Of a stretch of 64,000 bases of DNA, positions 1-7,249 are shown piece by piece. A model generated the notes under the pieces. The model saw only the letters and a list, made by a program, of their open reading frames with translations. It had not been told where the DNA came from and ran no database searches. The DNA is taken from assembly GCA_029558715.1 (NCBI GenBank), contig JAKQEA010000052.1:1-64000 (forward strand). The letters run 5' to 3'. A program made the translations under genes and the position numbers. The stretch comes from Bacteroidota bacterium (GTDB lineage: Bacteria > Bacteroidota > Bacteroidia > Chitinophagales > Chitinophagaceae). The stretch's first letter is position 1. Each line of letters opens with the position of its first letter.

Positions 1-247
1 CCCGGATTGGTTTATTGGCCTAAGCGGACTAAACCTTTACAGAAACAGCAGTTGGATAGCTGACACAACTATAAGCCTGTATGTGTATGATGCAGGCACG
101 GAGGATGGGGATGTATTTGGATATAATAACCCGGCTACTTCGCCGCAGGATAATATCCATCTGCTGCAGGCTGGCCAGGCAACAGTACTTGCCAATGGGA
201 ACCCGGCTCTTTCTGTCATTGCAACAGCCAGGTTTATCAAACAGTAG
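1..247 (+). CDS. Spondin-domain protein, C-terminal end (5' partial)
   Basis: Frame 2 is open from the window edge to the TAG at 245-247 and gives about 81 residues. The fragment begins PDWFIGLSGLNLY and continues with a tryptophan, then LYVYDAGTEDGD. This is the C-terminal half of the spondin_N fold (xPDWFxGxxxLxL ... YDAGTxxG), which in bacteria is found in secreted or surface proteins. The start, any signal peptide and the N-terminal half lie outside the window. Its operon context cannot be judged. Family assignment rests on the motif; the function in this organism is unknown. Confidence 0.75.
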   Translation, partial: PDWFIGLSGLNLYRNSSWIADTTISLYVYDAGTEDGDVFGYNNPATSPQDNIHLLQAGQATVLANGNPALSVIATARFIKQ

Positions 248-442
248 AAATAAGTATTTCGGGAAAAAAAATATTCATATAACCTTTACCTGTCGGTTGT
301 TTCACCTTGATATTATGGCTCAAATTGGTTCTTTATTATCTCGCCTTAAGAGAGAATTTGGAAGACCGGGTATCTTCTCTTATTCCAGATAAATGATCAC
401 TAAAATTCTGGAGTTAGTAAAAAATCAAAGTTACCTCTTGCA

Positions 443-627
443 TACAAAAGTTGCATTGCAGATGAAGCTATTTAGATCAATGTAAAGCCGTTTAACGATT
501 TTAATGTGTGATTGAAGAAGTGAATGATGAGAGAAAGAAACTGGAAGTGACTATTAAGATAATCGGCCGTTCTACTCCTCTTGAATTAAATTATATGGAG
601 GCCGAGAAAATAAGAGACAGCTTTTGA
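443..627 (+). pseudogene. nusG: Decayed C-terminal (KOW) fragment of nusG
   Basis: Reading frame 2 from 443 gives residues ending IADEAI, a TAG stop at 473-475, then INVKPFNDFN. One base is missing near 506-507, after which the frame from 508 reads VIEEVNDERKKLEVTIKIIG, continues RSTPLELNYMEAEKIRDSF and stops at 625-627. This matches the NusG KOW domain (GPFNxFxGxxEEVNxExxKLKVxVxIFGRxTPxEL). An in-frame stop, a frameshift and the missing N-terminal domain make it a remnant. It lies on the upstream side of rplK, where nusG normally sits, but 3 kb away. The 248-442 stretch before it shows no recognisable gene. A working nusG should exist elsewhere. Confidence 0.6.
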
Positions 628-725
628 TATCACAATCAGGCTATTTTGCCTGCTGCTTATTAAAGAGCAGGCTTTTCTTATTTAGTATTAATTCTTTCAA
701 TTAATTTTAATTTAAATACAGAAGT

Positions 726-1547
726 ATGCGTATAAAGGAGATATTCTGGCTGATGGGGTTCAAACCAAAAGTAAAAAAATATGGATACCTGGTTAAGAAA
801 GTTAATCTGGAGAGAGAAGGAGAGATCAGTATTGCTCAATGGCAGCATCCGCGAATGGGAGAGTACATACCAACCCAGGCCGAAATTGATGCTATACGGG
901 AATTTGTAAGACCTGGTGATACATGTGTTGATATCGGGGCACATATGGGTGATACAACCATACCAATGGGATTGGCCGCAGGAAAGGAAGGGGTTGTGTT
1001 TGCTCTTGAACCTAATTCATACGTTTACGAAACCCTGGAGGCTAATGCCAGGCTTAACATGGATAAAAGTAACATCATACCATTATCATTTGCTGCTACA
1101 CCAGAAGATATGGAAATGGAATTTCAATACTCTGATGCGGGATTTTGTAATGGGGGTTTTCATGAGAATATGAGTATATGGAGACATTGGCATATATTCA
1201 AACTGAAAGTAAAAGGAAAAAATCTCGTAAACTATCTAGATAGTCATTACCCCGATAGAATGTCAAAGTTGCGTTTTATAAAAATTGATGCGGAGGGTTA
1301 CGATCTGAGTATATTAAAATCACTAAATCCCATTATTGACAAATATTTGCCTTATCTGCGTGTAGAAATCTTTAAAAAATCAAACCTGGAATACCGTACT
1401 GATATGTTTAATTTTTTGAATGAAAAAGGGTATAAGCTGTATTTTTTCGGAGGTTCAGGGAATTATCGGGGTAAAGAATTGACAAACAATGACCTGATGA
1501 GTAAAATGCACTATGATATTTTTGCAGTTCCTCCAATGAACAATTAA
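726..1547 (+). CDS. FkbM family methyltransferase
   Basis: A 273-residue protein with the FkbM-type class I SAM methyltransferase fold. The SAM-binding segment around residues 61-95 reads GDTCVDIGAHMGDTTIP followed by an acidic FALEPN strand. The family hallmark KIDAEGYDLSILK lies near residue 190, followed by LRVEIFK. Members usually O-methylate sugars or other small acceptors, often in glycan or antibiotic loci. There is no signal peptide, so it is cytoplasmic. It stands alone on this strand, with a convergent TylF-like methyltransferase downstream, which suggests a small surface-glycan-modification insert. The substrate cannot be read from the sequence. Confidence 0.85.
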   Translation: MRIKEIFWLMGFKPKVKKYGYLVKKVNLEREGEISIAQWQHPRMGEYIPTQAEIDAIREFVRPGDTCVDIGAHMGDTTIPMGLAAGKEGVVFALEPNSYVYETLEANARLNMDKSNIIPLSFAATPEDMEMEFQYSDAGFCNGGFHENMSIWRHWHIFKLKVKGKNLVNYLDSHYPDRMSKLRFIKIDAEGYDLSILKSLNPIIDKYLPYLRVEIFKKSNLEYRTDMFNFLNEKGYKLYFFGGSGNYRGKELTNNDLMSKMHYDIFAVPPMNN

Positions 1548-1771
1548 AGGATTTTTATTTAATTATTTCAGTTTTTGCTTTACATGTGCAGTTCCGATTA
1601 GTTTTATGGAAGAGGTTGTCTCAAAAGTTTTTTGCCGGATAAGTCTGGTTAACGCACAGATTGCACAGCTAAGTGTACGATAACTGTGAGATCAGTCAAA
1701 AAAATCTGCGTAATCTGTGATCAGATATAGTAAAGGTTAATCGTTGAAACAACTGCTCTGCTCTTTGCAGC

Positions 1772-2488
1772 TTACCTGATTTTAAATGCTGTAAAATAAT
1801 AGTTGTTCGCTGCGGCTATCAACTCCATGTCGGTATAATACGATTGAATAAAATCCTGGTAGGCTTTGAATTCATGGGTGGGCACTGCGAATTCATCAAA
1901 GAATATAATATCGCCTTTCTTTAAAAAGGGAGCAATTGATGTAAGAACATAAAGGGTGGCAGAATAGATATCCGCATCCATCATAATAACATTCCTGTTT
2001 TTATTATCGAATTCTGCCAGGAAGCCAGGAAGTGTTTGTTGAAATAAACCCTGATAGAATTTCCCCCGTGTATCTTCGATTTTGGGTGCTTCGGTGTCAG
2101 AGTTAAAAGTGCCCTTTTTATATACACCAAAATCTTCAGGCAGCCCCGTAAAAGTATCAAAACCGGCGAAGCGGCTTTCCGGATGGGTATTTTTCCCCAG
2201 GAACCATTTAAATGATTGTCCTGCTGCTACACCAAACTCGAGATAATTAACCGGCGTGGTCAGTAGTGATTCTTTTTCCAGTACCCATTCATACATCGGG
2301 TATCTTTTTTCATAATTCCATTTGGATGGAAAATCATTATAACTGATCTTTCTGTTCTTTTGGGCCCAGGAAGATAACCTGGTAAGATATAAAAGGTTGG
2401 CATAAATGCTCTTGAACAAACCAAAAAATAAGTGTAATTTCAAATAAATAAATGCAATCTTGATATAGCGGATAAAGAAAAGTTTCAT
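1772..2488 (-). CDS. TylF/macrocin O-methyltransferase-like protein
   Basis: A 238-residue class I SAM methyltransferase. After about 70 leading residues, including a hydrophobic N-terminal stretch, comes the SAM motif YLEFGVAAGQSFKWFL. FAGFDTFTGLPEDFG and NVIMMDADIYSATLYVL follow, then GDIIFFDEF. The DAD and DEF acidic pairs match metal-dependent O-methyltransferases of the TylF/NovP family, which act on sugars. It is convergent with the FkbM gene, with about 220 bases between them that hold no gene. Substrate unknown. The hydrophobic N-terminus may attach it to the membrane, which is inferred only. Confidence 0.8.
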   Translation of the reverse strand: MKLFFIRYIKIAFIYLKLHLFFGLFKSIYANLLYLTRLSSWAQKNRKISYNDFPSKWNYEKRYPMYEWVLEKESLLTTPVNYLEFGVAAGQSFKWFLGKNTHPESRFAGFDTFTGLPEDFGVYKKGTFNSDTEAPKIEDTRGKFYQGLFQQTLPGFLAEFDNKNRNVIMMDADIYSATLYVLTSIAPFLKKGDIIFFDEFAVPTHEFKAYQDFIQSYYTDMELIAAANNYYFTAFKIR

Positions 2489-2562
2489 GCGATTGTTTGA
2501 TAATGTTCCCGAACTGTATTAAGGGTGTAAAAATATAGATATATTCAATTAATAACCACTTT

Positions 2563-3516
2563 ATGAGAATAGCGGGTTTTTTAGTTAATCTGGTTCTTCT
2601 TTTTTTTCCTTTATCAGTAATAATTTCATGCCAGAAGGAGACAGATGAAATCATTGAGACGCCGGAAAATGTGCCCCCCGTGGTAAATGCAGGCCCTGTT
2701 TTATCTACCACTTTACCGGCCGATTCTGTGACGCTTTCCGGGTCGGCTACAGACTCTGATGGAACTGTTGTTGCCTACCTGTGGAGCCAGGTATCGGGAC
2801 CAGCCGCTTCTGTAATTGTTAACCCCGGTTCTGCTACTGCAAAAGTTAAAGGGTTGGTTCAAGGGGCTTATATTTTTCAATTAATGGCTACGGACAATAA
2901 GGGAGCAACAGGAGTCGATACAACATCTGTACTTGTCAATCCATCTCCAATACAAACCCTTACTTTGCAGCCTGCTAATAACCCGACAGAATTTTTGATG
3001 GTGAATCATAACGGGGTTCCAATTAGCGGCTCCGGCTCAGTGGATATACCTATAGAAGCTTGGACAAGTGGCGGTACGCCTTACACAGTAAGAAGTCTGC
3101 TTAAATTTGACCTTAGCAGCGTCCCGACCAATGCAAACATTGTCAGCGCACACCTGTATTTGTATTCTTATCCCAGCCCAACACTCAACGGCAATTTTAC
3201 AGATGCCAATTTTGGAACGGCTAACAGCTTTACTGTACAACGAGTTACAGCCAACTGGAGTCCCGGTTCCACCAACTGGTTCAACCAGCCACCTGTTACC
3301 ACGGCCAATCAGGTGGTTGTTCCCCATACTTCTCAGTCTGTTCTGGACCTGGATTTGGATGTAAAAAACATGATAAGTCCGATGATCAATTCAGGTAATT
3401 ATGGTTTCCTGATGAAAATTGAAAATGAAACTTTTTACAACAGCCGGATATTTGTATCAAGTTATAACACCGCCTATCCGGCAAAACGGCCTAAGCTTGT
3501 TGTTGTGTATCAATAA
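2563..3516 (+). CDS. PKD- and DNRLRE-domain surface lipoprotein
   Basis: 317 residues. The N-terminus is a lipoprotein signal (hydrophobic to residue 22, lipobox IISC with Cys23). Residues about 37-127 form a PKD/REJ-like Ig domain (PPVVNAGP, SATDSDGTVVAYLWSQVSGP, FQLMATDNKGATG). Residues about 140-317 resemble the DNRLRE beta domain (SLLKFDLSSVPTNANIVSAHL, VTANWSPGSTNWFNQP). Both domains occur in secreted carbohydrate-active or adhesion proteins of Bacteroidota. No catalytic motif is seen, so a structural or binding role at the cell surface is the best inference. It ends about 200 bases before rplK and is probably transcribed separately. Confidence 0.8.
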   Translation: MRIAGFLVNLVLLFFPLSVIISCQKETDEIIETPENVPPVVNAGPVLSTTLPADSVTLSGSATDSDGTVVAYLWSQVSGPAASVIVNPGSATAKVKGLVQGAYIFQLMATDNKGATGVDTTSVLVNPSPIQTLTLQPANNPTEFLMVNHNGVPISGSGSVDIPIEAWTSGGTPYTVRSLLKFDLSSVPTNANIVSAHLYLYSYPSPTLNGNFTDANFGTANSFTVQRVTANWSPGSTNWFNQPPVTTANQVVVPHTSQSVLDLDLDVKNMISPMINSGNYGFLMKIENETFYNSRIFVSSYNTAYPAKRPKLVVVYQ

Positions 3517-3573
3517 GCAAAAGTGAAACCGGGTATAGCAATTATCCCGGGTAAAATAATCCTTAAAATCCTT

Positions 3574-3602
3574 CTGTAGTTCAGGATAAGCCATTATCTT
3601 TG
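3574..3602 (+). promoter_or_regulatory. Probable promoter of the rplKAJL operon
   Basis: A Bacteroidota-type -7 box TATCTTTG (consensus TAnnTTTG) lies at 3595-3602. A weak -33 element, CTG, sits 18 bases upstream at 3574-3576 where TTG is expected. It is the only good match between the lipoprotein gene and rplK and leaves a leader of about 110 bases. Confidence 0.5.
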
Positions 3603-3625
3603 CCGCCCCAATTAGTTCTTTTGAG

Positions 3626-3668
3626 TTCTGCCAAATGGCAGAAAGAGGAATCCGATAGCTATCGGATT
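3626..3668 (+). promoter_or_regulatory. Two adjacent perfect palindromes in the rplK leader
   Basis: TTCTGCCA-AA-TGGCAGAA (3626-3643) is followed five bases later by the 20-base perfect palindrome AATCCGATAGCTATCGGATT (3649-3668). Both lie between the -7 box and the rplK start, so both would be in the transcript. They may be leader structures for autogenous control by L1, L11 or L10, or the second may be a copy of a widespread genomic palindrome. The symmetry is seen; any function is inferred. Confidence 0.55.
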
Positions 3669-3720
3669 GGGAGACCAAGTAGTCAAAACGAAAGGTCGTT
3701 AACACCAAAAAAGATTAAAA

Positions 3721-4164
3721 ATGGCAAAAGAAATCAGTGGCTTTGTAAAGCTACAGTGTAAGGGTGGCCAGGCCAATCCTGCACCTCCGATCGGTCCTGC
3801 ATTGGGTTCCAAGGGTATCAATATCATGGAATTCTGCAAACAGTTCAATGCAAGAACCCAGGACAAACAAGGGAAAGTTCTCCCTGTATTAATTACTGTT
3901 TATACAGACAAGAGTTTTGATTTTATCATCAAAACCCCTCCTGCAGCCGTTCAGCTGATGGAAGCCGCAAAAATTCAAAAGGGTTCCAAGGAGAGTAACC
4001 GTGCAAAAGTGGGTAAAGTAAACTGGGACCAGGTAAAGGCAATTGCGGAAGACAAAATGCCTGACCTGAACTGTTTTACCATTGAAAGCGCCATGAAAAT
4101 GGTAGCCGGCACTGCCCGCAGCATGGGTCTCAATGTGGAAGGTAAAGCTCCGTGGGAAAATTAA
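3721..4164 (+). CDS. rplK: Large ribosomal subunit protein uL11
   Basis: 147 residues, the normal length. The N-terminal domain contains [20 protein letters not shown] and [13 protein letters not shown]; the C-terminal rRNA-binding domain contains [19 protein letters not shown]11 binds the GTPase-associated region of 23S rRNA and contributes to factor-dependent GTP hydrolysis and stringent-response sensing. It is the first gene of rplK-rplA-rplJ-rplL, with a 40-base gap to rplA. The ATG at 3721 gives the canonical MAKEISG start. Confidence 0.98.
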   Translation: MAKEISGFVKLQCKGGQANPAPPIGPALGSKGINIMEFCKQFNARTQDKQGKVLPVLITVYTDKSFDFIIKTPPAAVQLMEAAKIQKGSKESNRAKVGKVNWDQVKAIAEDKMPDLNCFTIESAMKMVAGTARSMGLNVEGKAPWEN

Positions 4165-4204
4165 GCCCTAAAGGGGACTTGTAAAACTCTTAAACGAATT
4201 AATT

Positions 4205-4900
4205 ATGGCATTCATTAGTAAAAAAAGAAAAGTTGCTGATACAAAAGTTGACGCAAACAAAGCATACTCATTAAAAGAAGCATCTGCTTTGGTAAAAAGT
4301 ATTACCACTTGCAAATTTGATGCTTCCGTAGATCTGCATATCCGTTTGGGTGTGGATCCAAAAAAAGCAGACCAGGCTATCCGGGGTACGGTTACCCTGC
4401 CTCATGGCACCGGTAAAACAAAAAAAGTATTAGTTCTATGTACACCGGACAAAGAGGCTGAAGCAAAAGGAGCTGGTGCTGATTATGTAGGTCTTGATGA
4501 ATTTGTTACAAAGATCGAAGGTGGTTGGGTAGATGTGGATGTGATTATTGCTACGCCGAGTGTAATGCCTAAGATTGGTAAACTCGGGAAAGTATTAGGT
4601 CCCCGTAATCTTATGCCAAATCCTAAGACAGGTACTGTAACCAACGATGTAGCCAATGCTATCAATGATGTGAAAGGTGGTAAGATCGCTTTCAAAGTTG
4701 ATAAAGTAGGTATCATTCATGCTTCAATAGGCCGGGTAAGTTTTGCACCGGAAAAGATTGCTGAGAACAGCCAGGAACTGATCAATGCGATCCTAAAAGC
4801 TAAACCTTCTTCTGCCAAGGGTACCTATGTAAAAGGAATCAGCATGGCCAGTTCGATGAGTCCTGGTATTGCTATAGACGCAAAAGCATTCGTTCACTAA
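4205..4900 (+). CDS. rplA: Large ribosomal subunit protein uL1
   Basis: 231 residues, full length. The N-terminus is [10 protein letters not shown]. The rRNA-binding region carries [20 protein letters not shown] and the conserved [20 protein letters not shown] stretch, then [20 protein letters not shown]1 forms the mobile stalk at the E site and in many bacteria represses its own operon by binding a leader that mimics its rRNA site. Here the leader palindromes upstream of rplK are the obvious place to look for such a site. It lies 40 bases after rplK and 28 before rplJ. Confidence 0.98.
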   Translation: MAFISKKRKVADTKVDANKAYSLKEASALVKSITTCKFDASVDLHIRLGVDPKKADQAIRGTVTLPHGTGKTKKVLVLCTPDKEAEAKGAGADYVGLDEFVTKIEGGWVDVDVIIATPSVMPKIGKLGKVLGPRNLMPNPKTGTVTNDVANAINDVKGGKIAFKVDKVGIIHASIGRVSFAPEKIAENSQELINAILKAKPSSAKGTYVKGISMASSMSPGIAIDAKAFVH

Positions 4901-4928
4901 TCTATAAAGTGATTAAAAACTAATTATC

Positions 4929-5447
4929 ATGACAAAAGATCAAAAAAACGAAGTGATTGAGTTGCTGAAAGGCAAATTCTCTCAATACAATAACTTCTAT
5001 GTTGCCGATACAGAATCACTTTCTGTAGAGCAGGTGGGCAAATTGCGCCGTGCATGTTTTAACAAGCAGGTGGAAATGAAAGTGGCAAAGAATACACTTA
5101 TCAAAAAAGCATTGGAATCATTAGATAGTGAAAAATATGCAGGTATGTATGATTCACTGCATAAAGTAACAGCGCTGATGTTTTCCGAAAACCCTAAAGA
5201 ACCGGCATTGATCATCAGTTCTTTCCGCAAGGAAAGTAATGGTGAAAAGCCAGTCCTGAAAGCAGCATTCATCAATGGTGATGTGTATACAGGTGATAAT
5301 AACCTTAAAGCTCTTACTCAGATTAAAACCAAGAATGAGCTTATCGGAGAGGTTATCGGCTTGTTGCAATCTCCGGCTAAGAGAGTGCTGGCCGCTTTAT
5401 TGCACCATCATGAGCAAAAAGCAGGTGCTGAAGCAACAGCAGAATAA
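4929..5447 (+). CDS. rplJ: Large ribosomal subunit protein uL10
   Basis: 172 residues, typical length. It starts [20 protein letters not shown] and contains the L10 core [20 protein letters not shown] and KNTLIKKAL. The C-terminal helix ([20 protein letters not shown]) binds L7/L12 dimers. L10 anchors the stalk to 23S rRNA next to L11. It precedes rplL by 128 bases, a wider gap than elsewhere in the operon. That gap holds short G/C-rich complementary stretches (ACCGCCGTC and GACGGT) but no convincing terminator. Confidence 0.97.
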   Translation: MTKDQKNEVIELLKGKFSQYNNFYVADTESLSVEQVGKLRRACFNKQVEMKVAKNTLIKKALESLDSEKYAGMYDSLHKVTALMFSENPKEPALIISSFRKESNGEKPVLKAAFINGDVYTGDNNLKALTQIKTKNELIGEVIGLLQSPAKRVLAALLHHHEQKAGAEATAE

Positions 5448-5575
5448 TTACTTTTTCTATTGCGAAAGCGATAAAAATAACACCCAGGCCTGAGGGTAAA
5501 CAAAGGCAAATTTTTTTAAAACCGCCGTCGGAGCTAAATAAACCAAGCGGTGAAGACGGTAAAAATTTAATCAAA

Positions 5576-5953
5576 ATGGCAGACGTAAAAGCATTAGCAG
5601 AAGGCCTTGTAGCCTTAACAGTAAAGGAAGTACAGGAATTAGCTGATTTCCTGAAATCAGAGTATGGTATTGAGCCTGCAGCAGCTGCAGTTGTTATGGC
5701 TGGTGGTGGCGAAGGTGGTGGCGCAGCCGCTGCTGAAGAAAAAACTGCATTCAATGTTGTATTGAAAAGCGGTGGTGCTTCAAAACTGAACGTAGTTAAG
5801 ATCGTTAAAGATCTGACTGGTTTAGGATTGAAAGAAGCGAAGGACTTAGTAGATGGCGCTCCTAAGAACATCAAAGAAGGTGTTTCTAAGGCAGAAGCTG
5901 AAGACATCGCAGCTAAGCTGAAAGAAGCTGGTGCTGAAGTAGAGATTGCGTAA
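5576..5953 (+). CDS. rplL: Large ribosomal subunit protein bL12 (L7/L12)
   Basis: 125 residues. The N-terminal dimerisation helices ([20 protein letters not shown]) are followed by an alanine/glycine-rich hinge (about residues 36-55, [13 protein letters not shown]). The C-terminal domain has [20 protein letters not shown] and [20 protein letters not shown], the surface that recruits translation factors. It is the last gene before a strong terminator, so rpoB is not simply read through from this operon as in the classical arrangement. Confidence 0.98.
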   Translation: MADVKALAEGLVALTVKEVQELADFLKSEYGIEPAAAAVVMAGGGEGGGAAAAEEKTAFNVVLKSGGASKLNVVKIVKDLTGLGLKEAKDLVDGAPKNIKEGVSKAEAEDIAAKLKEAGAEVEIA

Positions 5954-5974
5954 TTTCTTTACTGAATAATTTTG

Positions 5975-6006
5975 AAAGCCCTTCCTCATGTGAAGGGCTT
6001 TTTTGT
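5975..6006. terminator. Rho-independent terminator after rplL
   Basis: Perfect 9-bp stem AAGCCCTTC (5976-5984) and GAAGGGCTT (5992-6000), a 7-base loop and a run of T to 6004. It lies between the converging rplL and comEA-like genes, so it can serve the rplL side; the reverse strand has a weaker T tract. Confidence 0.85.
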
Positions 6007-6008
6007 GT

Positions 6009-7001
6009 TTAGTGTATTGTGAGGTAAGGAATTATTTTATTGTAAACCTCGTCTGTCACTATCATTACTTTTTTTATGTCGTCTATTTTTAAAAATGGAC
6101 CATGCTCTTTTCTGTAAGCTACGATTGGATTGGCAATAGCCAATCTGATATACGGATGCGCCTTTAATTCATCAACGGTTGCAGTATTAATATTTATTTT
6201 CCTGATAGAGGAAGTTCCCAATTTCAGAAACTGTTTTACTTTTTGGAAGGTAGAGTCGGGCAAACCAAATGTTTCTGCTACTTGCGATACTGAATAAAAT
6301 CCCCCCAGCTTGTCTCTGAAATTGATGATCCGGGTTGCCAATTTACTTCCAATGCCCGGTAATGCAATTAGCGCTGTGGTGTCTGCGGAATTAATGTCAA
6401 TTACGGAGTAACGGGCACTATAGGTTTTTGTGGATGGGTTTTCGAGGGATGCTTTTTCTGTAAATTCTTTGTTGGTATTTACTTCACCTGGGGCTTCAAT
6501 TTTTATATAAGGTGCTATTCTTTTAAACTCATCAGGGAACAGGCCATAAATTTTTTGCAGGTCTTCCGGCTTTTTAAACTGTCCGCCTTTACTCAGATAG
6601 TTTTGAATCGTATTGACGGTCTTTTCCCTGAGGCCTAATCTCAACCAGCCTTCCCGTGAAAGAGTGTTTGGGTCAAAATAAAAGAGTTCTCCTTTTGAGT
6701 TTCCGGGGTAACTGCCGGTTCTGCGATCGTATTGATAGGTTGAACTATTGTCATCCTGGTATTGCCGGTATTCATCTGAACTTTCGGCTTCTTTTTGTTC
6801 TAACCTTTTCAAGGCAGTTATCCATGCCGTATCAGGGGTAGAATTGTTGGGTAATGAAGCATTTTTCGGGAAAGCCTCAGGAAGGAAAAATACGGCTAAA
6901 ACAATGCTCAGAATAACAATTATTGCAATCCTGTCTTTTCGGCTGAAATTGAGATAATCAGCAGCAAATTCCTTCCATTTCATGACCTTATTTTCAATCA
7001 A
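6009..7001 (-). CDS. ComEA-like helix-hairpin-helix membrane protein
   Basis: 330 residues. One membrane segment (about 24-43, IAIIVILSIVLAVFFLP) is followed by a polar linker and three helix-hairpin-helix repeats. These are near residues 113-155 (LGLREKTVNTIQNYLSKGG), 198-245 (DINSADTTALIALPGIGSKL, then ATRIINFRDKLGGF) and 267-320 (ININTATVDELKAHPYIRLA). The second repeat carries the clear LPGIG hairpin. ComEA proteins bind incoming DNA at the cell surface during natural transformation; three repeats and a long linker are usual in Bacteroidota. It is wedged convergently between rplL and rpoB, splitting the classical ribosomal/RNA polymerase gene string. A DNA-uptake role is inferred. Confidence 0.8.
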   Translation of the reverse strand: MIENKVMKWKEFAADYLNFSRKDRIAIIVILSIVLAVFFLPEAFPKNASLPNNSTPDTAWITALKRLEQKEAESSDEYRQYQDDNSSTYQYDRRTGSYPGNSKGELFYFDPNTLSREGWLRLGLREKTVNTIQNYLSKGGQFKKPEDLQKIYGLFPDEFKRIAPYIKIEAPGEVNTNKEFTEKASLENPSTKTYSARYSVIDINSADTTALIALPGIGSKLATRIINFRDKLGGFYSVSQVAETFGLPDSTFQKVKQFLKLGTSSIRKININTATVDELKAHPYIRLAIANPIVAYRKEHGPFLKIDDIKKVMIVTDEVYNKIIPYLTIH

Positions 7002-7076
7002 ATTACCGCAGCTTCTGATCAGAAAAAATGGCCACTTAGTGGTATTTCTGGCCGGGTTATTGTGAGCAAACTTTTC

Positions 7077-7106
7077 TTGGCTGAGAATTTTAAATCCCTA
7101 CCTTTG
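7077..7106 (+). promoter_or_regulatory. rpoBC promoter
   Basis: Exact match to the Bacteroidota promoter consensus: TTG at 7077-7079, 19 bases, then TACCTTTG at 7099-7106. It leaves a leader of about 140 bases before the rpoB ATG at 7250. Together with the terminator after rplL it shows that rpoBC has its own promoter. Confidence 0.75.
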
Positions 7107-7249
7107 CAATCCTTTATTTTGGCCAAATATATTTTGACATCCCAAATCATGTGTAAGTAGTTGAATTTCATTGACTTTCGTTTTTTCTAAAATGAGAGCC
7201 TATATGTGATTTGTGTGTCCTCAACGTTGTAAAAACCGGTTTTACGCAT

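Noticed and set aside
81-392. A 103-residue frame spanning the spondin gene end
   Set aside because: It runs in a different frame over the clear spondin coding sequence and has no family resemblance.
5448-5575. A transcription attenuator between rplJ and rplL
   Set aside because: Complementary stretches are short and interrupted, with no clear stem and U tract.
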